A stretch of 24,721 nt of DNA from CAYRWM01 sp964428055 (GTDB lineage: Bacteria > Bacillota > Clostridia > Christensenellales > Christensenellaceae). The stretch spans positions 1-24,721 of the forward strand of contig CAYRWM010000027.1 of assembly GCA_964428055.1 (NCBI GenBank), in the 5' to 3' direction. Position 1 is the first letter of the stretch; every line of letters begins with the position of its first letter. The translations under genes were made by a program, and so were the position numbers. The notes under the pieces were generated by a model, which had not been told where the DNA came from, did no database searches, and saw only the letters and a program-made list of their open reading frames with translations. Shown here piece by piece: positions 8,043 to 16,102 of the stretch.

Positions 8043-8880
8043 CAGCTCTGTCCGCTTTTCTCACTATGCGGCTGAACGTGACGAGTTCGTCTCTTTCAGC
8101 TCTTTCAAGCGCCGACGCTGCCGAATCCTCATCCTTATACATGGCAAACACGCAGCTCCCGCTCCCCGTCATCATGCTGAAATCAGCATCCGTAAAGAGC
8201 GAAGCCACCTTTTTAACGTCCCTGTTGAGCACCATTGCGGGCCTGTAAAGACTGTTGCCGGCAGCACCTGCATATCCCTCCATGTCACCGGCTTCAAGGA
8301 ACTCTATCACGTCCACAACAAGAGCGCCCCTGTTGGGCATGGCATCGTAGAGCCTGTAGGCTTCCGCGGTGGAGACGCCGCTCTCCGGCTTTGCGAGGAC
8401 AATATACGGATCGAGCTTATTTTTAACAGGCGCAAGTTCATCTCCCCTGCCGGACACTCTTGCGCAGCCGCCGTTTATAAAGAAAGGAACATCGCTTCCG
8501 ACCTTTATAGCTATTCTGACCTTGTCTTCAGTGCCGAGCCCCGTTCCGTACAGATCGTCCAGCGCGTTTATGACAGCTGCCGCGTCAGAACTCCCTCCTC
8601 CGAGACCGGCCATGGATGGTATACGCTTCTTTATGTCAATAGCGGCTCCGCCGCGCGCACCCGTAAAGCTGAAAAACTCCTCGGCTGCCCTCGAAGCGGT
8701 GTTTACGGTCGGGAGGATAACATCTGACGTGACAGTTATTCCCGATTCCGACCTGTCCACTGTCAGGCTGTCGTAAAGCGTTATCTCCTGCAGCACCATG
8801 TCCACATGATGCATCCTGTCATTGTATACTCCGTCTATATTGAGGCAGAGGTTTATCTTTGCATATGCTCTTATATCCAT
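8035..8880 (-). CDS. ispE: 4-diphosphocytidyl-2-C-methyl-D-erythritol kinase
   Basis: IspE phosphorylates CDP-methylerythritol in the MEP route to isoprenoid precursors, in the cytosol. This 281-residue GHMP kinase shows the N-terminal AYAKINLCLN motif, the glycine-rich ATP loop PSMAGLGGGSSDAAA (about residues 88-102), SDVPFFINGG with the catalytic Asp, and the C-terminal MMTGSGSCVFAMY motif. Length and motifs are all normal. There is no Shine-Dalgarno sequence: an extended -10 (TGATATAAT) ends 6 bases before ATG 8880, so the transcript should begin at or next to the start codon (leaderless). It is divergent from the methyltransferase gene at 8939, whose promoter is its mirror image. Confidence 0.97.
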   Translation of the reverse strand: MDIRAYAKINLCLNIDGVYNDRMHHVDMVLQEITLYDSLTVDRSESGITVTSDVILPTVNTASRAAEEFFSFTGARGGAAIDIKKRIPSMAGLGGGSSDAAAVINALDDLYGTGLGTEDKVRIAIKVGSDVPFFINGGCARVSGRGDELAPVKNKLDPYIVLAKPESGVSTAEAYRLYDAMPNRGALVVDVIEFLEAGDMEGYAGAAGNSLYRPAMVLNRDVKKVASLFTDADFSMMTGSGSCVFAMYKDEDSAASALERAERDELVTFSRIVRKADRAVV

Positions 8881-8886
8881 ATGATG

Positions 8887-8895
8887 ATTATATCA
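8887..8895 (-). promoter_or_regulatory. Extended -10 promoter of ispE, predicted leaderless
   Basis: On the - strand TGATATAAT spans 8895-8887 and the ATG begins at 8880, leaving 6 bases between. The predicted start point therefore falls on the ATG. No recognisable -35 was found at normal spacing. It forms the left half of the mirrored element at 8887-8932. Confidence 0.65.
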
Positions 8896-8923
8896 TATCC
8901 CCGTGCTATATATACGCAGCATA

Positions 8924-8932
8924 TGATATAAT
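8924..8932 (+). promoter_or_regulatory. Extended -10 promoter of the methyltransferase gene, predicted leaderless
   Basis: TGATATAAT (8924-8932) is followed by 6 bases and then ATG at 8939, so transcription should begin at the start codon. The only ribosome-site candidate is a weak GAAG that would lie upstream of the transcript start. No clear -35 is seen. Confidence 0.65.
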
Positions 8933-8938
8933 GAAGCC

Positions 8939-9796
8939 ATGATTATAAGCGATTCTTTCAGTGACTACAGACTGCTGGATACCGGCGACGGTATGAAGCT
9001 TGAATACTGGAACGGCTACACTCTCGCAAGACCGGACCCTCAGGTCATATGGCCGAAGCAGGACCCGGATGCCTGGGCAAAAGCGGACGCCGTCTACACG
9101 AGGAGTTCCTCGGGCGGCGGTTCATGGGAGTTTATGAGAGAGCTCCCGGAGAGATGGACTGTATCCTACAGGGATCTTTCATTCTACGTCAGGCCCACAG
9201 GTTTCAAGCATACCGGCCTGTTCCCGGAGCAGAGCGCAAACTGGGATTTCTTTGACAGCATAATAAAAAGATCGGGACGCCATGTGCGCGTGCTGAACCT
9301 GTTTGCGTACACCGGCGGAGCAACACTCGCCTGTGCGGCTGCCGGAGCCGAGGTCGTTCACGTGGACGCAGCCAAGAGTATGGTCTCATGGGCAAAGGAG
9401 AACGCCGGACTGTCCGGCCTTCAGGACAGACCCGTCAGATACCTTGTCGACGACTGCCTTAAGTTCGTCCTCAGGGAACAGCGGCGCGGCAATACATACG
9501 ACGGCATAATAATGGATCCCCCCTCTTACGGCAGAGGCGCTGACGGGAAAGTGTTCAAACTGGAAAACGATATATTCGGACTGATCGAGGAAGCGGCGAA
9601 GCTGTTAAGCTCCGACCCGCTGTTCTTCGTCTTAAACTCATATACCACCGGCCTTTCATCGGCCGTATGTTCAAACATGCTGAGGATTGTACTGGGAGAC
9701 AGCGGAGATATAGAATCCGGCGACCTTTGCATCCCCGTTGAATCGGGCGGCATTTATCTCCCATGCGGGACGACTACGAGATGGAAAACGATATAA
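8939..9796 (+). CDS. Class I SAM-dependent methyltransferase, RlmI/RlmK-like
   Basis: This 285-residue protein has a Rossmann methyltransferase core: motif I NLFAYTGGATLACAAAGA (from Asn120), an acidic residue at the end of the next strand (VVHVDAAKS), and the catalytic loop DPPSYGRG (from Asp193). These resemble the large-subunit rRNA methyltransferases RlmI and RlmK. It lacks the N-terminal PUA domain of RlmI and carries about 110 residues of its own before the core. The next gene encodes a pseudouridine synthase and overlaps its 3' end, which supports an RNA-modifying role. The exact target base is unknown. Its mRNA is predicted to be leaderless. Confidence 0.88.
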   Translation: MIISDSFSDYRLLDTGDGMKLEYWNGYTLARPDPQVIWPKQDPDAWAKADAVYTRSSSGGGSWEFMRELPERWTVSYRDLSFYVRPTGFKHTGLFPEQSANWDFFDSIIKRSGRHVRVLNLFAYTGGATLACAAAGAEVVHVDAAKSMVSWAKENAGLSGLQDRPVRYLVDDCLKFVLREQRRGNTYDGIIMDPPSYGRGADGKVFKLENDIFGLIEEAAKLLSSDPLFFVLNSYTTGLSSAVCSNMLRIVLGDSGDIESGDLCIPVESGGIYLPCGTTTRWKTI

Positions 9797-10452
9797 AAAT
9801 CCTTTACGAGGACAATCATCTGATCGTGGCGGTAAAGCCGCAGAACATGCCTTCCCAGAAGGATCCTTCCGGCGACCCCGATATTCTGAGTCTGCTTAAA
9901 AGCTACATAAAGGAAAAGTACTCGAAGCCCGGAGAGGCCTACATAGGTCTTATACACAGACTGGACAGACCGACCGGCGGCGTCATGGTTTTTGCGCGCA
10001 CATCAAAGGCTGCGTCCAGACTCAGTGCACAGATCAAGAACGGAAGGTTCGAAAAAGGATACATGGCTGTTCTTAAGGGCAGCGTCCCGGAAGCCGGAAC
10101 ACTCACGGACTGGCTTAAAAAGGACAGGGAAACAAATACCGTCAGCATATCGGATGAAAACGACCCTGCGGCCAAAAAAGCCGTCCTTGAGTATTCCGTT
10201 AAAGGAAAAGCGGACAGCCTTACCCTCGCCAATATAAAACTCGAAACGGGAAGATCCCATCAGATAAGAGTGCAGTTTGCGAATATAGGCGCTCCCATAT
10301 ACGGGGACAGACGCTACGGCGGAGGTGAGACTGACGCGGATCTTTGCCTCTGGGCATACAGTCTTTCCTTCGATCATCCGACAACAAAAGAACGCTTAAG
10401 TTTCACTTCGTATCCCCCGGCCGCATATCCCTGGTCGGAATTTAATTTGTAA
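9781..10452 (+). CDS. RluA-family RNA pseudouridine synthase
   Basis: It isomerises uridine to pseudouridine in RNA. The family signature GLIHRLDRPTGGVMVFA is present, with the catalytic Asp62 in HRLD (numbered from ATG 9781). Later come KGYMAVLKG and the LETGRSHQIRVQFANIGAPIYGD block typical of RluA/TruC proteins. There is no N-terminal S4 domain and the protein has only 223 residues, so it is the compact type. ATG 9763 is an alternative start adding 6 residues; 9781 matches the family start better (an ILYEDNHLIVAVKP strand follows at once), but neither has a clear ribosome site, and the gene probably relies on coupling with the overlapping methyltransferase gene. The target (rRNA or tRNA) cannot be told. 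Confidence 0.93.
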   Translation: MENDIKILYEDNHLIVAVKPQNMPSQKDPSGDPDILSLLKSYIKEKYSKPGEAYIGLIHRLDRPTGGVMVFARTSKAASRLSAQIKNGRFEKGYMAVLKGSVPEAGTLTDWLKKDRETNTVSISDENDPAAKKAVLEYSVKGKADSLTLANIKLETGRSHQIRVQFANIGAPIYGDRRYGGGETDADLCLWAYSLSFDHPTTKERLSFTSYPPAAYPWSEFNL

Positions 10453-10479
10453 ACTAAACTTTATTATTCTGGTTGACAA
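10447..10479 (+). promoter_or_regulatory. BirA-type biotin operator upstream of bioY
   Basis: TTGTAAACT (10447-10455), 15 bases, then GGTTGACAA (10471-10479). The known BirA site is TTGTAAACC-N14/15-GGTTTACAA, so each 9-base arm differs at one base. The right arm contains the bioY -35 hexamer, so bound BirA-biotinyl-AMP would block polymerase. The left arm contains the stop codon of the upstream gene. Confidence 0.88.
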
Positions 10480-10501
10480 CTGTCTGCGAGGCCCTTATAC
10501 T
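10473..10501 (+). promoter_or_regulatory. SigA-type promoter of bioY
   Basis: Perfect -35 TTGACA (10473-10478), a 17-base spacer, and -10 TATACT (10496-10501). It sits inside the right arm of the BirA-like operator. The ribosome site AAGGAG (10523-10528) lies 6 bases before the ATG. Confidence 0.88.
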
Positions 10502-10534
10502 TTCCTTTGGATAAAAACATCTAAGGAGATCATC

Positions 10535-11080
10535 ATGAAAGTCAAGGGAATGATGCTGTCCGCACTTTTTGCGGCAGTGACAGCAGTACTCGCACAGATA
10601 TCGGTACCCATACCCGTATCGGCCGTGCCCTTTTCACTCGGCATCGTAGGCGTATTCCTCTCGGGAGCTCTTCTCGGGAGAAAAGAAGCTCTGATATCGC
10701 AGCTCATATACATACTTTTAGGAGCGGTCGGCCTCCCTGTCTTCAGTCAGTTCAGAGGCGGTTTCTCCGTACTGGCCGGTCCGACGGGCGGCTATCTCTT
10801 CGTCTACCCCGTTATGGCTCTTCTGATCTCCGCAATCTGCGTCAAGGCAAAAAAAAGGAGCTTTCCGGTACTTGTTGTATCGATGCTCCCTGCTCTTGCT
10901 ATTTGTTATGTCGCGGGCTCATTATGGCTCGCTTTCATGTCAGGCATTACGGTCCCCGCCGCATTCGCGGCCGGTGCCCTTCCTTTCATAGTGCCCGATT
11001 GTATCAAGATAGTTCTCTCTTCACTGCTTGCTGCTGCTCTGTACAAGGCACTTAAGAAACAGCTCAACTATCAGGCGTGA
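10535..11080 (+). CDS. bioY: Biotin transporter, BioY family (ECF S component)
   Basis: BioY is the membrane substrate-binding component for biotin uptake, working alone or with the shared ECF module. This 181-residue protein is hydrophobic throughout with about six membrane segments. Family landmarks are QISVPIPVSAVPFSLG near the N-terminus, GRKEALISQLIYILLGAVGLPVFS, and the signature GPTGGYLFVYP at about residues 82-93. No ecfA/ecfT genes are nearby. The promoter overlaps a BirA-type operator, so repression by biotin is expected. It ends 3 bases from the stop of the convergent GNAT gene, with no visible terminator between them. Confidence 0.96.
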   Translation: MKVKGMMLSALFAAVTAVLAQISVPIPVSAVPFSLGIVGVFLSGALLGRKEALISQLIYILLGAVGLPVFSQFRGGFSVLAGPTGGYLFVYPVMALLISAICVKAKKRSFPVLVVSMLPALAICYVAGSLWLAFMSGITVPAAFAAGALPFIVPDCIKIVLSSLLAAALYKALKKQLNYQA

Positions 11081-11083
11081 CTA

Positions 11084-11509
11084 TCATTTCGAACACTTCG
11101 AAGGATATATGACGTTCTCTTTTTTAAGGACTATAGTTTCGGACTCTCCTGAGATATCCTCCTTTATAAAACCGTATCTCGTAAAGAAGCCCTCAAGAGC
11201 GGGATCTATCTCCGCTCTTACCTGAGAAGCGGACTGAAAGACCTTGTACAGCAGCAGTTTTGCAGTAAGGTCACCTATGCCCTGGCCTCTCGAACCTTCT
11301 TCCACGCATATATGGCTTATGCGGAAACGGCCTCTGTCATCAACATAAATGCGTCCTGCGGCAACACACTCATCGTCAGAATAAACGGCGAGATGCATCG
11401 CGTATCCGTCGTAACCGTCGCGTCCGCCCGCATCGCCGAAGACGTCCTCCCTTATCTTAAGAGGCACGCTGATATCATCGTTTCCGGCAATCCACTCGTT
11501 TATTATCAT
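11084..11509 (-). CDS. GNAT-family N-acetyltransferase
   Basis: This 141-residue protein shows the GNAT core: the beta4-strand HICVEEGSRG leading into the acetyl-CoA loop RGQGIGDLTAKLLL (R/Q-x-x-G-x-G/A motif), and the late strand FTRYGFIKEDI typical of the C-terminal half. The N-terminal KIREDVFGDAGGRDGYD region resembles small ElaA/YjcF-type acetyltransferases. The substrate cannot be told. It is the last gene of the yybS-gdpP-rplI-dnaB unit: it starts 14 bases after the dnaB stop, with AGGGTGA overlapping that stop as ribosome site. It converges with bioY with only 3 bases between stops. Confidence 0.9.
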   Translation of the reverse strand: MIINEWIAGNDDISVPLKIREDVFGDAGGRDGYDGYAMHLAVYSDDECVAAGRIYVDDRGRFRISHICVEEGSRGQGIGDLTAKLLLYKVFQSASQVRAEIDPALEGFFTRYGFIKEDISGESETIVLKKENVIYPSKCSK

Positions 11510-11523
11510 CTAATATCACCCTA

Positions 11524-12909
11524 TCAGAAAGGAGACTCCTCCTGAGGCGGCTCGGAAGCTCCGAACACATCCTCTGTATGGATGCTATCGATCTCCTCGT
11601 ATCTTGTGAACTCAGGCTTCCATGCAGCATTGACCGTACCCATCGGGCCGCTCCTCTGCTTGGCAACTATGATCTCCGCCGTACCGATGGCGTCAAGATC
11701 CGTCACTCCGTAGTAGTCATCCCTGTGCAGGAATATGACAACGTCGGCATCCTGCTCTATGGCGCCCGATTCCCTTAAGTCCGAGAGCATGGGACGTCTT
11801 GACGACCTTTCCCTCTTCTCGTTCGCACGCGAGAGCTGCGATACCAGCAGGACCGGAACGTCAAGTTCCTTGGCCATTATCTTGACGGATCTGGAAAGAC
11901 CCGCAACTTCAGTCTGCCTGTTGTCGCTCCGCTCGTTTGAAGTCATCAGCTGCAGATAGTCGATGACTATGAGTCCGAGACCCATCTGAGCCTTGAGCTT
12001 TCTGGCTTTGGCGACCATTTCGGTTATGCTTATGGCCGTTGAATCATCCACGTAAATGGGAGCCTCGGAAAGTTCCTTACCGGCTTCCTTGAGCTTTTCC
12101 AGTTCCTTGGCCGTCAGTTTGCCGTTCCTGTACTTCTGGGCATCCACCCTGGCCCAGGAACTGTTTATCCTGCCCGCGAGCTGTCCGGCCGACATTTCCA
12201 GTGAAAACACTATGCACGGGATATGTCTCGTAACACCCAGATACTCGACTATATTGAGTGCAAAACTCGTCTTGCCCATACCGGGCCTTCCGGCGACGAC
12301 TATCATCTGGCCGCCCTGCAGACCCGACAGCATCCTGTCCAGTGTCGGGAATCCCGTAGGTACGCCCAGAAGACCGTCCTTGGATTCCATGGCTTTCTTA
12401 ACACTCTCCAGCGAATCCGCAACGGCATCCTTCATGGACATCAGGGATCTTCTGCTCTCCCTGGTAGCCACATTGTATATATCGTCTCCGGCCTTGCCGA
12501 TTATATCCTCGGCATCACCGTTCTCCTTAAAGGCATTGTCGGCCATATCGAGACCGACCTTTATGACGGACCGGAGCACGCTCTTCTCACGTATTATGTT
12601 CTTGTAATAATCAAAGTTGACAGTGGACGGAACATCTGATGTGAGCTCTGCCAGATACTCGGCGTGTCCGCCGGGTCTGTTCACCTTCTTTTCGAGATGC
12701 TCTGTCACGGTAACATAATCGACCGCCGTGCCCATGTTGAACAGTTCCTGCATGCAGGTAAATATCTCCCTGTGCCTGGGTTCGTAGAAATCATCCACCT
12801 TGAGCCATTCCAGTCCGTCCAGCATACACTGCTCCGAGAGCAGCATGCTGCCCAGGACCGATCGTTCGGCTTCCAGACTGTTCGGCTGTATCCTTCCCGT
12901 CTCGGCCAT
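11524..12909 (-). CDS. dnaB: Replicative DNA helicase DnaB
   Basis: This hexameric 5'-3' helicase drives the replication fork (called DnaC in B. subtilis). The 461-residue protein has the N-terminal primase-interacting domain (PNSLEAERSVLGSMLL), a linker, and a RecA-like C-terminal domain with Walker A AGRPGMGKTSFA (Lys213), Walker B LIVIDYLQLM and the arginine-finger region KQRSGPMGTV. The frame opens with GTG at 12918, but AAGGTGA just before ATG 12909 and the normal MAETGRIQPNSLEAE start favour the latter, 1 base after the rplI stop. The rplI-dnaB pair is a widely conserved arrangement in Bacillota. Confidence 0.98.
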   Translation of the reverse strand: MAETGRIQPNSLEAERSVLGSMLLSEQCMLDGLEWLKVDDFYEPRHREIFTCMQELFNMGTAVDYVTVTEHLEKKVNRPGGHAEYLAELTSDVPSTVNFDYYKNIIREKSVLRSVIKVGLDMADNAFKENGDAEDIIGKAGDDIYNVATRESRRSLMSMKDAVADSLESVKKAMESKDGLLGVPTGFPTLDRMLSGLQGGQMIVVAGRPGMGKTSFALNIVEYLGVTRHIPCIVFSLEMSAGQLAGRINSSWARVDAQKYRNGKLTAKELEKLKEAGKELSEAPIYVDDSTAISITEMVAKARKLKAQMGLGLIVIDYLQLMTSNERSDNRQTEVAGLSRSVKIMAKELDVPVLLVSQLSRANEKRERSSRRPMLSDLRESGAIEQDADVVIFLHRDDYYGVTDLDAIGTAEIIVAKQRSGPMGTVNAAWKPEFTRYEEIDSIHTEDVFGASEPPQEESPF

Positions 12910-12910
12910 A

Positions 12911-13354
12911 TCATTCACCTTCCACTATGACTTTAAGATCCGTAGCGACATCGGCATAAACCTTGACGCCGATAGTATATTCTCCAAGTTCCTTTATGTT
13001 GTCCATAACGAACTTTCTCTTGTCTATATCAATACCGTGCTCATCCTTTAAGGCCTGGGCGACTTCCTTGGACGTGACAGCACCGAAGAGCCTGTCCTTG
13101 CCGCCCGTTTTAGCCTTGACATGAACTGTCAGAGTCTTCAGCCTTTCCGCAGTCTCTACCGCTGTCTGTTTCTCAACGTTCTTCTGATGCTGAGCCGCGG
13201 CTATCTTCTGGCTTGCGGAATTCAGGTTCTCCTTTGTAGCCTCCTTGGCCATCTTTTTAGGGAACAGGAAATTCCTGGCGTATCCGTCGTTAACGTTGAC
13301 GATATCGCCTGCCTTACCCTTTCCTTTGACATCCTGAGTGAGTATGACTTTCAT
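12911..13354 (-). CDS. rplI: 50S ribosomal protein L9
   Basis: L9 binds domain V of 23S rRNA near the L1 stalk and helps keep the reading frame. This 147-residue protein has the canonical start MKVILTQDVKGKGKAGDIV and the NVNDGYARNFLFPKKMA RNA-binding region, a long connecting helix rich in A/K/Q, and the C-terminal domain with KDRLFGAVTSKEVAQAL. Length is normal. It begins 4 bases after the gdpP stop with a GGAGGG ribosome site that overlaps the end of gdpP, and leads into dnaB. Confidence 0.98.
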   Translation of the reverse strand: MKVILTQDVKGKGKAGDIVNVNDGYARNFLFPKKMAKEATKENLNSASQKIAAAQHQKNVEKQTAVETAERLKTLTVHVKAKTGGKDRLFGAVTSKEVAQALKDEHGIDIDKRKFVMDNIKELGEYTIGVKVYADVATDLKVIVEGE

Positions 13355-13358
13355 ATCA

Positions 13359-15299
13359 TTAACCCTCCTTAAGGTATTCGTCTATAGCGCTCTCCAGCAT
13401 AGCCTCCGCATGCTTTATATCGGCCTTGACCTGCGCGCCGGACATTGTGCTGTGACCGCCGCCGCCGAGTTTTTCAAGTATACGCTGGACATTCACATGT
13501 CCTATCGATCTTCCGGATATATACGTCATGCCGCCTATGCGGCTGAACACGAACGAAACGTCTATGCCCCTTATACTGAGCAGCGAATCCGCCGCCTGAG
13601 CGGCCAGCAGCTGCGGGTTGGGAGCACCCTCCGGACATTCCGCTATGGCGATGCCATCCCTTATCATTCTCGCGCCCTGCACGACACTTGCTCTTGAAGA
13701 GAAGGTCTTGAGGTCATCCTGGAACAGATGTCTTATGGAAGTAGTATCTGCTCCGTTCTTTTTGAGGAACGCCGCAGCCTCGAACGTGCGGGCTCCGGAC
13801 ATATATGAGAAGCCCTTCGTATCTATCATTATACCGGCCAGCAGAGCCTCCGCCTCAAGTCCCTGCAGATGCAGGTGATCGGAGAAATACTGCACCAGTT
13901 CGCATACCATTTCTGAAGAAGACGATGCATACGGCTCGTGATACAGGAAATCCGCCTTCTCTATGTACGATGTCCCTCTTAAATGATGGTCGATGATCGC
14001 AAGGTGAGACGCTTTTTTAAGGAGAGCCGGTGCGTAGGTGTGGTCCTTTATCTGCGTGTCGACTATGACGAGCAGAGTTCTGTCATTTATGCGTTTATCA
14101 GCCTCGTCCACGTTCATGAGCAGCGATGAATACAGGCTGCCTCTCTTCATCTCGGACACGAGAGCATCTATCATCGCATTCGAGTCATTCAGTATTATAT
14201 TGACCGGCTTGCCAAGATATCTCGCACATGCGGCTATGCCCATCGCAGCGCCCATGCAGTCGAGGTCGGGCACCCTGTGCCCCATTATGAGCACATTGCC
14301 GGACAGATCCATAAGAGATCTTAATTTCCTTGAGAACATGCGGGCCTTGACCCTCACTCTCATCTCGGGAGCCTGCTGGCCGCCGCCGTAGAACTTGTAG
14401 CCCTGTCTCTCCTTTATAACGGCCTGATCGCCGCCCCTGGACTGAGCCATGTCAAGAGCCGCAGCAGCATTCTCCATGGATGATTTAAGCGTGCTCCTCG
14501 CGCCGACGCCCACGGATATGGAAGGCTTTACGCTGACAGAGGTCTCGATCAGTTTTGTTCTCCTCAGTATATCGAACTTATTGGCTATGAAAGTCGCGAG
14601 CTTGCGCCTCTCGAACACCATCAGGTACCTGTCAGGTCCGTACTGCTGATACAGACCCTGAACGCTGTCGGCCTCGCCGGCCACTATGTTTTCGAGCTGC
14701 ATCATCATGGATGAGTGCTCTGATTTAGGAACGGATCTCATGAGTTCGTCGTAATTGTCTATCTGTATCAGCGCAACCACGCCGAGCATGGTCTTGTAAA
14801 GCGACTCCAGCTTTACTACTTCCTTTTCGTCAATGAACCTGTATACGTTGAAGACTTCACCGTCGAGCAGTATCTCCTTGTGCTCCTTGACGTACTCCTT
14901 CTCGCCTATCTTCACCCTTCTGGATCCCGCTTCACTTGCTTCGGGTATTATCTCGTTTATATCGCATCCCACATACTTCGAGTTGGATATGCAGAAAAAC
15001 GCCGGGTTCGTATCCAGTATCTTGTTCTCCGAATCGGTTATGACCGTGGGGATGGTCTGCGGATTTGCGTACTTGTCTGATTCGCTGTAGAACTTTGCCA
15101 TCGCCGTCTCGTACCTGTAGTTATCCTTTTTGGTGCCGAGACCGATAAGGATGATCAAAATGAAGGCGGCAAGCATAGTCACCAGCAGTATGAACGGCGT
15201 ATACGCGTTCTGCACAAAGAAGGCCGCTATCAGCGCTATCGCGAACGCGACTATGCAGACTATCGCCTGTTTTCTCCTGAAGCTCATGATCTTTTTCAT
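13359..15299 (-). CDS. gdpP: Cyclic-di-AMP phosphodiesterase GdpP (PAS-GGDEF-DHH)
   Basis: GdpP hydrolyses c-di-AMP to pApA and so sets potassium and cell-wall homeostasis in Bacillota. The 646-residue protein has two membrane segments (about residues 10-28 and 32-52), a degenerate PAS domain (about 85-150), a degenerate GGDEF domain with YGPDRY in place of GGDEF (about 170-300), then the DHH/DHHA1 phosphodiesterase. Catalytic metal ligands are intact: GHRVPDLD (His341, Asp345, Asp347) and the DHH triad at 437-439, with the GGGGHSTMSGA substrate loop near the end. Its ATGA start overlaps the yybS stop, the usual partner order. Domain order and length match B. subtilis YybT. Confidence 0.97.
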   Translation of the reverse strand: MKKIMSFRRKQAIVCIVAFAIALIAAFFVQNAYTPFILLVTMLAAFILIILIGLGTKKDNYRYETAMAKFYSESDKYANPQTIPTVITDSENKILDTNPAFFCISNSKYVGCDINEIIPEASEAGSRRVKIGEKEYVKEHKEILLDGEVFNVYRFIDEKEVVKLESLYKTMLGVVALIQIDNYDELMRSVPKSEHSSMMMQLENIVAGEADSVQGLYQQYGPDRYLMVFERRKLATFIANKFDILRRTKLIETSVSVKPSISVGVGARSTLKSSMENAAAALDMAQSRGGDQAVIKERQGYKFYGGGQQAPEMRVRVKARMFSRKLRSLMDLSGNVLIMGHRVPDLDCMGAAMGIAACARYLGKPVNIILNDSNAMIDALVSEMKRGSLYSSLLMNVDEADKRINDRTLLVIVDTQIKDHTYAPALLKKASHLAIIDHHLRGTSYIEKADFLYHEPYASSSSEMVCELVQYFSDHLHLQGLEAEALLAGIMIDTKGFSYMSGARTFEAAAFLKKNGADTTSIRHLFQDDLKTFSSRASVVQGARMIRDGIAIAECPEGAPNPQLLAAQAADSLLSIRGIDVSFVFSRIGGMTYISGRSIGHVNVQRILEKLGGGGHSTMSGAQVKADIKHAEAMLESAIDEYLKEG

Positions 15300-16060
15300 G
15301 AATTCTCACTCCGTCCCGCTATTATCCTCTTCCTGACCTTGAACACCTGGTCGAAAAGGCCGAGGAAGATGAAGATATATATGAATATAAGACTTATAAC
15401 AAACATGATTATTATCCTGGCGACCACGTTATTGATCCTCAGTTTCATAATGAAATCAAGGAAACACAGTCCCTGGACAAAGTATACACAGCCGAGAATC
15501 GCCGCGATTATGCTGTACGCCAGCGCCATAACACTTCCGCCGTTGCCTGTCCTGTACAGTATATACACGACGAGGAATATCAGCACTGAGTACCTGCCGA
15601 AATGGCGCGGGAGGAAAAACTCAGTGAAGTGCGGTATCTTCGCAACCTCCGCCCCCGTAGCCTTTGCTATGGCTCTCGCTATGAGATAGACGATAAGTCC
15701 GCCGACTGTCGATATACCTGCCGCGAACGCCGGAACAAAGTATCCGATCTGTTCAGCCATATACAACTGCATGACCGGCAGAGCCTCCGCCATTGTAACG
15801 GACGATATGTCGGTATTTCCCGTGAGCATCGTATATCCGTACATGGTCACCGTCTCATCCTGCTCAAGGTAAGACGCTATAGAAGCCCTGTAGTATGATA
15901 TCAGATCCGTTCCCGTCACCGCCTGAACGGCGAGAGCGTACATTATCATGCCCGCAGCGATCCCTATACAGCATGCGAGAGTTCCCGCATACAGGCCCTT
16001 TTTGAGCTTCAGGGCATATACGATCGCTATTATGAGCGGCAAGAATATCAATATCAGCAT
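15296..16060 (-). CDS. YybS-family (DUF2232) integral membrane protein
   Basis: This hydrophobic protein of about 254 residues has some seven or eight predicted membrane segments. It lies immediately upstream of gdpP and overlaps it by 4 bases, the standard place of the DUF2232/YybS family, whose function is not known. The start at ATG 16060 (MLILIFLPLIIAIVYALK) is chosen because the longer frame opens with TTG at 16117 within the promoter region. The ribosome site is weak (GGGA). It ends with a basic tail (KVRKRIIAG) typical of a cytoplasmic C-terminus. It is the first gene of the yybS-gdpP-rplI-dnaB-GNAT unit. Family assignment rests on context and topology rather than on a sharp motif. Confidence 0.78.
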   Translation of the reverse strand: MLILIFLPLIIAIVYALKLKKGLYAGTLACCIGIAAGMIMYALAVQAVTGTDLISYYRASIASYLEQDETVTMYGYTMLTGNTDISSVTMAEALPVMQLYMAEQIGYFVPAFAAGISTVGGLIVYLIARAIAKATGAEVAKIPHFTEFFLPRHFGRYSVLIFLVVYILYRTGNGGSVMALAYSIIAAILGCVYFVQGLCFLDFIMKLRINNVVARIIIMFVISLIFIYIFIFLGLFDQVFKVRKRIIAGRSENS

Positions 16061-16102
16061 ATCGCTACTATCCCATTTTAGTACACATAATGATACTACT
16101 AT

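Larger units (their letters stand above)
8887..8932. repeat. Perfect 12-bp inverted repeat carrying both divergent -10 elements
   Basis: ATTATATCATAT (8887-8898) and ATATGATATAAT (8921-8932) are exact reverse complements, separated by 22 bases. Each arm contains an extended -10 facing outward. The symmetry could also serve as a binding site for a dimeric regulator; that is inference. Confidence 0.85.

Noticed and set aside
11088..11102. TTCGAA-CAC-TTCGAA as a terminator between bioY and the GNAT gene
   Set aside because: The stem has only 6 pairs, half of them A-T, with no T-run on either strand, and it lies within the GNAT coding end.
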